Part shown: in pieces, positions 1 through 7,680 of the stretch | Numbering within the stretch: the stretch's first letter is position 1 | Layout of the letters: the number at the start of each line of letters is the position of its first letter | NCBI GenBank assembly: GCA_052388455.1 | Contig: JBQTIA010000145.1 | Span: 1 to 32,463, forward strand | Direction: 5' to 3' | From: CAZSNH01 sp052388455 | GTDB taxonomy: Bacteria; Pseudomonadota; Alphaproteobacteria; Rhizobiales; Hyphomicrobiaceae | DNA: 32,463 nucleotides | Notes under the pieces: model-generated | Database searches by the model: none | Told to the model about the DNA's origin: nothing | What the model saw: only the letters and a program-made list of their open reading frames with translations | Made by a program: the position numbers and the translations under genes

Positions 1-224
1 ATTCGTCGCCGTGGGCGGCCACGGGCGTGCGACCCTGTCCAAGCGAAGCTTGGCTTCGCCAAGACGGGCGGGGTGAATTTGACGCCACGCGGCGTCGAAA
101 CGCTTGTCCGATGCGACGGCATCGAACCGCGCGCTTCTCCTAGCGTACCGCCAAATTCACCTCCGTCGCGGCCGTGTTCTGGTGCATAGTTCGGGTTAAG
201 CCCGCGGATGCGAAATCACCCCGG

Positions 225-1772
225 ATGGATCTCCAGTTTTTCATCACGCTGAACCTTATGGCCATCTCCGGCCTCGTCATGCTCATCGCTCTCGTCAACC
301 AGGCGAAGGGCGGGGGCGGATGGATCGCGGTCAACGCCGCCGTCGTCGCCATTGGCCTCCTGGCGCTCACTTTCGCGGAAGAATGGAGCGGACTGATCGT
401 CGCCGGAGCGTTCGTGCCGCTGGTGCTGGCGCCCGGACTGCTCTCGCACTTCGCGCGCAAGCGCGCCATGGTCGGCCGCATGGCTGAAGCCGCGCGCTAT
501 TCGCAGTGGGCGTCGCTGCTGCACCCGACGGCCGCCAGCCGCTTCGCCGCCGCCGTGGCGCGGGCCCTCGCCGTCGAGCCGGTCGACGAGCGCGTCCGCG
601 CCCTCGAAGCGCTGTCGGACGGCGCTACTCCGGAACAGCGCACCGCCCTGCGGGCCCTGAGAGCGGTCGAGCGCGGCGACTGGCAATCGATCGCCGATGA
701 GGCGCGGCGAATGCCGAATGTCTCCGCGAGCCTCGGCCCCATGCAGATTCGCGCCCTCGGGGAAAGCGGCGACATCGAGCAGATGATCCGCCTGTACGAC
801 TCGGTGAAACCGGGACTCGGCACCGCCGATCTCAACCTCTGCCAGTTGTTCGTGCTGGCCTTCACCGGCCACGTCGAAGTCGTCGACCTCATGCTGGACA
901 ATCAGGCATCGCATCTCGATCCTGACACGAAAACGTACTGGCGGGCGATCGCCCGCCAGCGCAGCCCGACGCGCTCCGCCGAAGGTGTGGCCAAACTCGC
1001 GGAGCTGGCCCGCACGGCGAAAAATTCCAAGACTCGGCTGGCCGCGGCACGACACCTCCAGCAGGACTTGCCGGCGGTCTCCCGTCCCTTGTCGCCCGAA
1101 GCCGCGGGGTCACTGGACGAGATCGAAACGCGGGCGGCTGGAACGGCCAGCTTCAGCGGACGCGGGTGGGCCCAGCTGCCGGCAACCGTGGCCATCGGCC
1201 TCCTGAACCTGCTGGCGTTCGCCCTGGAAGTGATCAATGGCGGCTCTGAAGACCTCGACGTGCTGGTCGGGCTCGGCGCCATGTGGCCGCCACTGGTCTG
1301 GATGAACGGCGAATGGTGGCGGCTGCTGACGGCGAGCTTCCTGCACTTCGGTCCCCTCCACCTCGGGGCGAACATGTTCATGCTGCTGGTGCTCGGCCGA
1401 ATCGTCGAGACGGCTTTCGGCTGGCAGCGCTATCTGATCATCTATCTGCTGGGCGGAGTCCTTTCGACTGCCGCCGTGTTCGCACTGATGCAGTGGGGGA
1501 GCGTCGCTCCGGCCGTCCTGATCGGCGCCTCCGGCGCGATCTTCGCGGTGTTCGGCGCCGAGGCGGCACGGCAGGTCGCCGTCTGGCGGCGGTCCCGCGA
1601 TGCGCTCGACCGGCGCCAACTCGTCAATCTTGTGCTGATCATGCTGGTGCAGGTGGTGATCGATTTCTCGGTGCCGGAAATCAGCGCGACCGCCCATCTT
1701 TCAGGGTTCGCGACCGGCTTCCTGCTCGGGCTTGCCCTCGAAGCAGGCTCCCGTCGATCGTCTAAAGCGTGA
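225..1772 (+). CDS. Rhomboid-family intramembrane serine protease with long N-terminal helical region
   Basis: Predicted inner-membrane serine protease that cleaves transmembrane substrates; the substrate is unknown. From the ATG at 225 it has 515 residues. The rhomboid core is in the C-terminal ~190 residues: a WR motif (WWRLLTASFLHFG) followed by HLGANMF, the nucleophile motif GASG at about 434-437 (Ser436), and the catalytic His in AHLSGF (~491), each inside a hydrophobic segment. The N-terminus has two hydrophobic helices (about 3-25 and 33-72), then ~230 mostly helical, Ala/Leu/Arg-rich residues that look like a degenerate TPR or alpha-solenoid, which is unusual for a ~200-270 residue family. 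An in-frame start at 174 would add 17 residues without hydrophobic character, so 225 was preferred. It converges on the znuA-like gene with a 15-nt gap. The family is certain; the role is not. Confidence 0.9.
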   Translation: MDLQFFITLNLMAISGLVMLIALVNQAKGGGGWIAVNAAVVAIGLLALTFAEEWSGLIVAGAFVPLVLAPGLLSHFARKRAMVGRMAEAARYSQWASLLHPTAASRFAAAVARALAVEPVDERVRALEALSDGATPEQRTALRALRAVERGDWQSIADEARRMPNVSASLGPMQIRALGESGDIEQMIRLYDSVKPGLGTADLNLCQLFVLAFTGHVEVVDLMLDNQASHLDPDTKTYWRAIARQRSPTRSAEGVAKLAELARTAKNSKTRLAAARHLQQDLPAVSRPLSPEAAGSLDEIETRAAGTASFSGRGWAQLPATVAIGLLNLLAFALEVINGGSEDLDVLVGLGAMWPPLVWMNGEWWRLLTASFLHFGPLHLGANMFMLLVLGRIVETAFGWQRYLIIYLLGGVLSTAAVFALMQWGSVAPAVLIGASGAIFAVFGAEAARQVAVWRRSRDALDRRQLVNLVLIMLVQVVIDFSVPEISATAHLSGFATGFLLGLALEAGSRRSSKA

Positions 1773-1787
1773 GCGATCGTGGTCTAA

Positions 1788-2861
1788 TCAGCTCGCCTGA
1801 GCGAGGCAGCCCTTGAGCCCCGAAGCCAGTCCGCGCAACAGGTCGAAATAGGCGGACGGCCCTTCCTTGATCGTCGCGCCCTCGGGATCGAGCGTGCCGG
1901 AGATGGCCTTGGTCCCTTCGGTCACCGCCGCGACGAGACGCGGCGAAAACTGCGGTTCGGCGAACACGCAGCGCGCGTCGAGGTTACCGATTTTCCTGCG
2001 GATCTCGGTGAGGCGCTTGGCCGAGGGCTGCACCTCCGGCGAGACGGTGATCGACCCGACTGCGTTCAGTCCGAAGCGGCGCTCGAAATACTGATAGGCA
2101 TCGTGGAAAACGACGAAGGGACGGCCCTTGACCGCTTCCAGGTCGCGGGCGATTTCGGCTTCGAGCGCATCGAGGTCGGACTGCAGGGCTGCGGCGTTGG
2201 CTTTCAACTTTGCAGCATCGCCAGGTGCGACCTCGACGAGGGCCGCGACAATCGCGTCGACCATGGCCTTCGCATTCTTAGGATCGAGCCAGACATGCCC
2301 GTCGCGAACTTTTCCGGCACGCTCGTGATCGTGATTGCCTTCGTCGTCGTGATCGGCAGACTTGTCGTGCTTCGATCCCGCTTTTCCATGGCCATGTGAC
2401 TCGTGCCCGTGGTCGCGATCCTCGTCGTGAGCGTGCGTCTCGAAGGTATCGCCGGAACGCAAGTCGAGCGCCGTCACTCCGGGGACATCGGCGAGCGTAA
2501 CGACGCGCACAGACTTCGGCAGCGCCTTGACGACTTTGCCGGTGAACGGCTCGATCTGCTCGGAGACGCGGAAGAACACATCGGCGCCGTTCAGCGCCCG
2601 CGCATCGGACGGCTTCATCGAGAACGTATGCGGCGATGACGCGCCTGTAATCAGCAGCTTCGGAGTGCCGGCCCCTTCCATGATGCGGGTCACGAGACCA
2701 TGGATCGGCTTGATGGTGACAACGGCTCGCGTCTCGGCGGTCGCTGCCGATGTGACAGAGCCGACAAGGACCGTCGCCCACACCACGGCCGCGGCGGCCT
2801 TTGAACCCATTTCCCGCCGCATCGCCATGAAATACGCCGAAGTTCTATTCAACCACTGCAT
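1788..2861 (-). CDS. znuA: Periplasmic zinc-binding protein of ZnuA type, His/Asp-rich loop
   Basis: Cluster A-I solute-binding protein for Zn2+ (357 aa). Visible family marks are TIKPIHGL near residue 50, the metal-His segment SSPHTFSMKPSDA, a His/Asp-rich acidic loop at roughly 139-175 with many HGH/HDH units, HVWLDPKNA just after it, FHDAYQYFERRFG and FAEPQFS. The start at 2861 is supported by AGGGAG at 2868-2873, 6 nt upstream. The result is a long n-region before the signal peptide (AAAAVVWATVLVGSVTSAATA, cleavage near residue 43). A palindromic Zur-like site lies at 2904-2921. No znuB or znuC is adjacent; the neighbours are a DUF1007 protein and a NicO-type permease, divergently arranged. 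It may therefore serve an ABC transporter encoded elsewhere, or work with the NicO protein. Confidence 0.9.
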   Translation of the reverse strand: MQWLNRTSAYFMAMRREMGSKAAAAVVWATVLVGSVTSAATAETRAVVTIKPIHGLVTRIMEGAGTPKLLITGASSPHTFSMKPSDARALNGADVFFRVSEQIEPFTGKVVKALPKSVRVVTLADVPGVTALDLRSGDTFETHAHDEDRDHGHESHGHGKAGSKHDKSADHDDEGNHDHERAGKVRDGHVWLDPKNAKAMVDAIVAALVEVAPGDAAKLKANAAALQSDLDALEAEIARDLEAVKGRPFVVFHDAYQYFERRFGLNAVGSITVSPEVQPSAKRLTEIRRKIGNLDARCVFAEPQFSPRLVAAVTEGTKAISGTLDPEGATIKEGPSAYFDLLRGLASGLKGCLAQAS

Positions 2862-2903
2862 GGGTTGCTCCCTGACCGTAGCATCGACGCATAAGATCGC
2901 ATT

Positions 2904-2921
2904 CGGATACTATAACATCCG
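2904..2921. promoter_or_regulatory. Putative Zur operator upstream of the znuA-like gene
   Basis: An 18-bp inverted repeat reads CGGATGTTATAGTATCCG on the minus strand; 14 of 18 positions are symmetric and the 5-bp outer arms are perfect. It lies 43 nt upstream of the znuA-like start codon and contains the ATGTTATA half-site typical of alphaproteobacterial Zur boxes. TATAGT inside it could be a -10 element, so a bound repressor would block transcription. The opposite-strand DUF1007 gene starts 186 nt away and could share the site. Assignment to Zur rests on similarity and gene context. Confidence 0.5.
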
Positions 2922-3106
2922 TACCGTGGCAAGCACCACGTGGCTACGCGGCATTGGCGAGGGCACGTCGCCGGGCATTCGCCGGCAATCGCCACGTTAC
3001 GCACCGCCTTGGCCACGGCCACGGTGATGCTGTAATTGTATTGCTTGAGAAGGCACGCCGCCGATTCGAGGCATTGACCGCCGTCCGGTCCCAGCGGGAG
3101 ACAGTT

Positions 3107-3820
3107 ATGATGATCGAAGGCACCAAATTGACCGCCGCAGCGGTGCGCGGTGCGCCAAAAACCTTTCGCAGCCCGGCTGTTCTCGCAGCCGCGCTGCTCG
3201 CGGTCCCGTTCGCGTCGCAGCCCGCCGCAGCACATCCGCACGTGTGGGTCAATTTCGAGACCACGGTGCAGTACGACCGAGCCAATGTCACCGGCCTTTC
3301 TCACAAGTGGTCGTTCGACGACATGTACACCGCGATGGCCATTCAGGGGCTCGACGCAAACAGCGACGGCACCTACACGCGGGAGGAGCTGGCCGAGCTG
3401 GCGAAGGTCAACATCGAGAGCATGACCGAGTTCGGTTTCTTCACGATCGCGAAGCTCGGCGGGCAGCAACTGAAATTCAAGGTTCCGACCGATGCCTGGC
3501 TCGAGCACGCCAACGGTGTCCTCTCGCTGCATTTCACACTCCCTTTCGAGCAGCCGGTGATGGCCGATGCCGAGGGATTGACCTTCGCGGTGTATGACGA
3601 GAGCTTCTTCATCGCCTTCGATCTCGTGAAGGACAATCCGATCAAGCTCGCCGGCGCGCCCGAGGGCTGCTCCGCCAACGTGTCGGTGCCGAAAGAGGAT
3701 CTCGACCAGCTCCAGAGCCTCAACGACGCCTTCGCCGGTCAATTGACGGCCGGCAATGCGAACCAGGGGATGGGCATGGGTTACGCCCAGACTGTGACGC
3801 TCGGGTGCAGGAAGTCATGA
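3107..3820 (+). CDS. DUF1007 family secreted protein (partner of NicO-type metal permease)
   Basis: Secreted or periplasmic protein of 237 aa in the DUF1007 (COG3683) family, which is usually encoded directly before NicO/RcnA-type permeases, as here; its biochemical function is not established. The segment after the signal peptide (FRSPAVLAAALLAVPFASQPAAA) starts HPHVWVNFETTVQYD, the usual DUF1007 opening, followed by LSHKWSFDDMYTAMAIQGLDA, DSNSDGTYTREEL-like acidic sequence, and LPFEQPV. The ATG at 3107 was chosen because GGGAG (3096-3100) sits 6 nt upstream; an upstream in-frame start at 2954 would precede the signal peptide with 51 unrelated residues. Its TGA overlaps the next gene's start as ATGA (3817-3820), so the two are translationally coupled. 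Zinc, nickel or cobalt are all possible substrates for the system; the ZnuA neighbour favours zinc. Confidence 0.87.
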   Translation: MMIEGTKLTAAAVRGAPKTFRSPAVLAAALLAVPFASQPAAAHPHVWVNFETTVQYDRANVTGLSHKWSFDDMYTAMAIQGLDANSDGTYTREELAELAKVNIESMTEFGFFTIAKLGGQQLKFKVPTDAWLEHANGVLSLHFTLPFEQPVMADAEGLTFAVYDESFFIAFDLVKDNPIKLAGAPEGCSANVSVPKEDLDQLQSLNDAFAGQLTAGNANQGMGMGYAQTVTLGCRKS

Positions 3821-4983
3821 TGCGGATTTTTTCGGGAGCGGTTGCGCTCTGTCTGGCGTTGCTGTTGCTGGCGGGTGCGGCCTTTGCCGAAGCGGAGCCG
3901 AAGCGCACTCCGCTCGGTTTACCGATGCCGCCAGCGGCGGCCGCTGCCAACAACGCCAGCGGCGAGACAGCAGATCCGCCGGGCCTGACCGAACGGGCCT
4001 GGAACTGGCTGCTCGGGATGCAGCAGAAATTCACGCGCGAGATGACGGCGGCCGTGCGTGGCCTCAAGGCCCAGGGTGATGTCAATGCCGCCGCAATGCT
4101 GGCCTTCGTCAGCTTTCTCTATGGCGTCCTCCACGCGGCAGGCCCCGGCCACGGCAAGGCGATCATCTCATCCTACGTTCTGGCCAACGAGCGGACCGTC
4201 CGTCGCGGCATCTTCCTGTCGTTCCTCGCTGCCGGATTTCAGGCCGTGTCGGCCATCGTCGTGGTCGGGGTACTGGCCATCGCCCTCAATGCGACGAGCC
4301 TGACCATCAAGGCGACCGAAAGCTGGCTAGAAACCGCGAGCTGGGCCTTCGTCGCCGCCGTCGGCGCGTGGATGCTCTACGCACAGATTGCCAAGTTGCT
4401 GCCACTTCGCACCGACTCTGTGAAGCTTCACGTCGGGCATGGCCATACACAGGCGCATGTGCACGATCATGCGGCCTGCTGCGGCCACGATCACGGGCAC
4501 GCGCATGGGCACAAACCCGAACAGGTCGCAGTGCCGAAAATCGCTCCGGCGAAAGCGCACGATCACGCTCACCACCAGAGCCACTCCCACGACCACGCCG
4601 AATGCTGCGGCCATGCCCACCTTCCGGCACCGAAGGATCTCGAAGGCGATCTATCCTGGGGCAAGTCCATGGCCATCGCCGCGTCGATCGGCATCCGGCC
4701 GTGCACCGGCGCGATCCTGGTCATGATCTTCGCACTTACGCAGGGACTGCTCTGGGCTGGGATATTCGCCACGTTCGCCATGGCGTTCGGCACGGCGCTC
4801 ACGACTTCGGCGCTGGCCGCGCTGGCCGTCGGCTCGAAGACGCTGGCCACCCGCTATGCGGGCGAAGGCAGCGCCTGGGCAGGGCGCATCGGCACGGCGG
4901 CCGGATTGACGGGCTCAACCCTCGTCCTCGTCATGGGGACCGCGTTTTTTCTCGCCTCTCTCCATGGCCAGCCGCCGCTATGA
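3817..4983 (+). CDS. NicO/RcnA-type nickel/cobalt (zinc?) transporter with His/Cys-rich loop
   Basis: Polytopic inner-membrane metal transporter of the NicO superfamily (COG2215), 388 aa from the ATG at 3817. An N-terminal signal-like helix (MMRIFSGAVALCLALLLLAG) is followed by an exported linker, then SFLYGVLHAAGPGHGKAII, which carries the family HAxGPGHGK signature. A long His-rich cytoplasmic loop spans about 205-270 and holds two near-identical units, HDHAACCGH at 216-224 and HDHAECCGH at 258-266. The family's second motif follows as SIGIRPCTGAILVM. CAGGAAG immediately upstream serves as ribosome site; the ATG at 3820 is an alternative. It is coupled to DUF1007. The direction of transport (uptake or efflux) and the metal cannot be read from sequence. 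Confidence 0.87.
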   Translation: MMRIFSGAVALCLALLLLAGAAFAEAEPKRTPLGLPMPPAAAAANNASGETADPPGLTERAWNWLLGMQQKFTREMTAAVRGLKAQGDVNAAAMLAFVSFLYGVLHAAGPGHGKAIISSYVLANERTVRRGIFLSFLAAGFQAVSAIVVVGVLAIALNATSLTIKATESWLETASWAFVAAVGAWMLYAQIAKLLPLRTDSVKLHVGHGHTQAHVHDHAACCGHDHGHAHGHKPEQVAVPKIAPAKAHDHAHHQSHSHDHAECCGHAHLPAPKDLEGDLSWGKSMAIAASIGIRPCTGAILVMIFALTQGLLWAGIFATFAMAFGTALTTSALAALAVGSKTLATRYAGEGSAWAGRIGTAAGLTGSTLVLVMGTAFFLASLHGQPPL

Positions 4984-5111
4984 CAGACGCCGCTGAGAAG
5001 TGTTCCAGGCCGGCACAGCGATTAACCAGCCGACCAAACCCCGCGGGACTTCTGCGGCGGCTGTCGTAGGCTCGGGACATCGCACACTCCCGCATCTCCG
5101 GCTGGCGTTCC

Positions 5112-5537
5112 ATGCTCAAATTCCTGCGTTTCGCTCTCGTTTTGGCGCTTTGCTCGACCGCGCTCGTCTCTGCGCCGCGTGCCGCTCACGACCTCGACAC
5201 GTCTTCGGTCGCCATTTCCCAGTACGAACTCGTCGTGCTCGAGGTCGAGAACTGCATCTACTGTCAGATTTTCCGCCGCGATGTGCTGCCGGGCTACGAG
5301 CTTTCGGCGCGCGCGAAATCGGTGCCGATCCGCTTTGTCGACCTCAATCAGCCGGAGGCCGACACGCTCGGTCTCGACAGCCCGGTCGATCTGGTGCCGA
5401 CCGTGGTGCTGCTCAACAAGCGCAAGGAAGTCGGCCGCATCGCCGGCTATGTCGGACCGGAGGCGTTCTTTCACGCCGTGAACCGCCTGATGTCGGGTTC
5501 GGGTGCGGACTTCGATATCGAACTGCCGTCCGAGTAA
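5112..5537 (+). CDS. Secreted thioredoxin-fold protein with CIYC active-site motif
   Basis: Probable periplasmic thiol-disulfide protein of 141 aa. It has a signal peptide (MLKFLRFALVLALCSTALVSAPRAA) and a thioredoxin-like segment VVLEVENCIYCQIFRRDVLP with a CxxC motif at Cys48/Cys51. VDLVPTVVLL supplies the expected cis-proline loop, and a final GRIAGYVGPEAFFHAVNRLM matches the last strand and helix. It resembles SoxS-type periplasmic thioredoxins more than cytoplasmic TrxA. It lies 128 nt after the NicO gene on the same strand; a role in keeping metal-binding Cys residues (for example CCGH) reduced is possible but inferred only from position. Confidence 0.82.
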   Translation: MLKFLRFALVLALCSTALVSAPRAAHDLDTSSVAISQYELVVLEVENCIYCQIFRRDVLPGYELSARAKSVPIRFVDLNQPEADTLGLDSPVDLVPTVVLLNKRKEVGRIAGYVGPEAFFHAVNRLMSGSGADFDIELPSE

Positions 5538-5877
5538 ACCTGCTCTCGCCTTGCCGGAGTGGCCTCGCGCCGAGACCGCTATCGTCGCTGCGTCACGCTC
5601 ACGAGGCGTCGCGCTCAGAAACGATTGCGCACGACCGACGATCAAAAAAATAGTATTTATGTAAACAATACATGACATTGCCCGTTTACTTTAAATTGTC
5701 GTTGCCGCTGTCGAACGGTGTGATTAAGTAGCTTCTCGTTCGCGTCGGCGGTGCGATTGAGCACCGAATGTCCGGCGCGGACTTGATGTTCCGGCCAGTC
5801 CTCCCACGCCGTGCGTGCGGCAGCGCCTGGCACTCGATGCACACTGAACCACACACGGAAACACAAGGAGAGTACTC
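5538..5877. other. 340-nt intergenic stretch with an AT-rich island
   Basis: No convincing gene. Positions 5641-5700 are strikingly AT-rich for this window, with a run of seven A (5644-5650) and the interrupted inverted repeat GTAAACAAT (5661-5669) / ATTG-CCCG-TTTAC (5677-5689), where CCCG is a bulge. The region probably carries the promoter and possibly an operator for the small secreted protein at 5878. Confidence 0.45.
5702..5730 (+). promoter_or_regulatory. Candidate sigma-70-type promoter for the 5878 gene
   Basis: TTGCCG (5702-5707) and TAAGTA (5725-5730) are separated by 17 nt, just downstream of the AT-rich island and about 148 nt before the start codon. This is a pattern match only; alphaproteobacterial promoters are loose. 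Confidence 0.25.
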
Positions 5878-6189
5878 ATGAAGTTCGTTGCTCGCGCGTT
5901 CGTTCCCGCCCTCATGGTCGCGGCCGGTGCTCTCGCGCTGACGCCTGCCCAGGCTCTGGCCGGTCACGGCTGCAAGTCCGACATCGAGACCGAAGCCACG
6001 GTCCCCGGCGTCGGCCCGCACGCCAAGCGCCACGCCACGCGCGCGGCCATCGGCGCCTGGAAGCGCACGGTCGCAGCCAAGCACGGCTGGGCCTACACGA
6101 GCTGGTCGCGCGCCAAGGACCGTGACGTCCGCTGCGACTCCGGCCGCGGCAAGACGGAGTGTGAGGTCGAGGCCAATCCCTGCCTCTGA
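5878..6189 (+). CDS. Small secreted protein with four cysteines, function unknown
   Basis: A 103-aa protein with a clear signal peptide (MKFVARAFVPALMVAAGALALTPAQALA). The mature part holds four Cys (32, 86, 95, 102) and a central helical segment AIGAWKRTVAAKHGWAYTSW ending in RDVRCDSGRGKTECEVEANPC. Small secreted proteins with the layout AW..V...YG..W..W..A....C......C...PC are common in Hyphomicrobiales, but I know no named family or function. AGGAG at 5866-5870 is a strong ribosome site, 7 nt before the ATG. The gene is monocistronic, preceded by an AT-rich promoter region and followed by a hairpin terminator. The even Cys number suggests two disulfides in the periplasm. Confidence 0.75.
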   Translation: MKFVARAFVPALMVAAGALALTPAQALAGHGCKSDIETEATVPGVGPHAKRHATRAAIGAWKRTVAAKHGWAYTSWSRAKDRDVRCDSGRGKTECEVEANPCL

Positions 6190-6248
6190 GGTCAGCACTC
6201 GCGCCGGGTTCGTCTGAGCCCGACACGCAATATTCGATCGACTGTTCC

Positions 6249-6276
6249 GGCCCCGGTCACCTCAGTGACTGGGGCC
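6249..6276 (+). terminator. Hairpin terminator between convergent genes
   Basis: GGCCCCGGTCAC (6249-6260) pairs with GTGACTGGGGCC (6265-6276) around the 4-nt loop CTCA, with one G-T wobble. The following bases (GTCTGCTTTCC) are only mildly T-rich. It sits 60 nt after the 5878 gene, and the stop codon of the opposing 6262-6657 gene lies inside the loop, so it probably serves the plus-strand gene. Confidence 0.55.
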
Positions 6277-6657
6277 GTCTGCTTTCCAGTGGTAGTCGGC
6301 GTCATCCTCGATATTGCTCGTCGCCTTCCGCCAGTCTCCCGGCGCGTGCAGGTGGCCGTTGACGCGCTGGAGAGTCGCCACCGGAGAAGGCTCAGCGGCG
6401 CTGGCGGCAATCTCCGTCATCGCAGGCGGCGGCTCGGCCGGAAACGAGCACAGTCTGCCCGCCAGATCCTGCAAGGCGTCGTAAATCGCGCCGCGGCGCG
6501 CCTCGTGCTCTGCGGTGACGCGGCGGACCTCGTTCAGCAGGTGATTGTCGACGAGGCTCAAGGCTTCGCTCAACGCTTTGACGAACGTCTGCTCGGTCTG
6601 AGCATTCTGGCCCAGACGGTGCTGCATATCCTCGATCTGATCGTGAAGTTTGGTCAT
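6262..6657 (-). CDS. Hypothetical cytoplasmic coiled-coil protein
   Basis: A 131-aa protein I do not recognise. The first ~70 residues form one long charged helix (MTKLHDQIEDMQHRLGQNAQ, then LSEALSLVDNHLLNEVRRVT) with a heptad-like pattern, so a coiled coil or dimer is likely. The rest is Pro/Ala-rich and then acidic, and looks disordered. There is no signal peptide or membrane segment and a single Cys. GAGGA (6664-6668), 6 nt before the ATG, supports a real gene. It lies 132 nt downstream of the transglutaminase operon on the same strand, but I see no functional link. Confidence 0.6.
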   Translation of the reverse strand: MTKLHDQIEDMQHRLGQNAQTEQTFVKALSEALSLVDNHLLNEVRRVTAEHEARRGAIYDALQDLAGRLCSFPAEPPPAMTEIAASAAEPSPVATLQRVNGHLHAPGDWRKATSNIEDDADYHWKADGPSH

Positions 6658-6789
6658 CAGCGGTCCTCATCTGCGACGTGACGCGAATCACTCCGGGCAA
6701 GACTCGTTGAAGTTCATGATTCAATTGAGGTCGCAGCGCGCTAAATTTTGGCGGACGGGGGCGAGGTGGCTGATCGATGCCGACCCTTG

Positions 6790-7680
6790 TCAGCCGCGTC
6801 CAAGGGGACTGACGGTGGAGACATCGACGCCGACCGAAACGGTGTGCTCTCCCCCGCCGAGCAGCACTCCGCTGATCGGGCAGACATCGTTGTAGTCGCG
6901 GCCGTGCGCGATGGTGATGTGCTCGTCCGCGACGGCAATCCCATTGGTGGGGTCGAAATCGCGCCATCCCGTCTCGGGTGACCAGACCGAAATCCAGGCG
7001 TGCGAGGCGTCCGTGCCCTGCAGCTTCGGCTGGCCCGGAGCCGGACGCGTGAGGATATAGCCGCTGACGTAGCGGGCAGGCACCCGCAAGGCACGCAACG
7101 CGGCAAGGGCGAGGTGGGCGAAGTCCTGGCAGACGCCGCGTCGTACCTTGAAGACGTGGGCGATCGGCGTCGAGACATCGGTCGCCGTCGCGTCGAAGCG
7201 GAAGTCCTCATAAATTCGCTGCGAGAGGTCCATAGCCGCCTCCAGCACCGGCCGGCCGGCGGCGAAAGAGTGGCGCGCATAGTCCAGAATTTCGAGCGAG
7301 GCGGTCGTCACGGGCGACATGCAGCGGTACTGGATGATATCGAGATCGCGACGCCGCGGTTCGGCTTCCAGCTCGACATCGAGCGCGTCCCAGGGCGTCG
7401 TGCTCTCGAATGCGATTTGCTGTGGCAGCGCGGTTTCGATGGTGCTTCGGGCGTGCAGCACGAATTCCCGATGCGGCACCTCGACATCCAGAATGGCCAC
7501 TGGATTGCCGAAGGCGTCGAAGCCTTCGTATCGCATGGCCGGGGCCGGCTCGACGATGAGTCCGTGATGGCGCATCGTCTGTCTTGTGACGGTTCGCGGC
7601 TTCATGTGCACGAGATGCTGCGACTGCACCACAGCGCTCGAATAACGATAATGCGTCTTGTGGCTGACATCGAAAATCAT
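6790..7680 (-). CDS. Transglutaminase-like cysteine peptidase (COG1305), amidoligase cluster
   Basis: A 296-aa cytoplasmic transglutaminase/protease-fold enzyme that may cleave, hydrolyse or transfer peptide amide bonds. The N-terminal ~85 residues form the bacterial beta domain that normally precedes this fold (MIFDVSHKTHYRYSSAV). The catalytic triad is complete: Cys184 in RRGVCQDFAH, His227 in DASHAW and Asp243 in DFDPTNG. There is no signal peptide. Its ATG overlaps the stop of the ATP-grasp/alpha-E gene by 4 nt (7677-7680), so the two are translationally coupled. In the predicted peptide-tagging system this protein is the candidate de-ligating or processing enzyme. The fold call is secure; the substrate is unknown. 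Confidence 0.9.
   Translation of the reverse strand: MIFDVSHKTHYRYSSAVVQSQHLVHMKPRTVTRQTMRHHGLIVEPAPAMRYEGFDAFGNPVAILDVEVPHREFVLHARSTIETALPQQIAFESTTPWDALDVELEAEPRRRDLDIIQYRCMSPVTTASLEILDYARHSFAAGRPVLEAAMDLSQRIYEDFRFDATATDVSTPIAHVFKVRRGVCQDFAHLALAALRALRVPARYVSGYILTRPAPGQPKLQGTDASHAWISVWSPETGWRDFDPTNGIAVADEHITIAHGRDYNDVCPISGVLLGGGEHTVSVGVDVSTVSPLGRG

Noticed and set aside
1..189. Open frame on the plus strand from the window edge to a TAG at 187
   Set aside because: The translation is Arg/Pro-rich with no recognisable motif, and other frames are also open for tens of codons. It could be the tail of an upstream gene, but nothing supports it.
3021..3045. Possible second Zur-like site before the DUF1007 gene (GCTGTAATTGTATTGC)
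   Set aside because: AT-rich core but poor symmetry (6 of 10 central positions), so not counted as an operator.
5657..5866. Possible 69-aa minus-strand gene in the 5538-5877 gap
   Set aside because: No ribosome site, no recognisable sequence, and it overlaps the probable promoter region of the 5878 gene.
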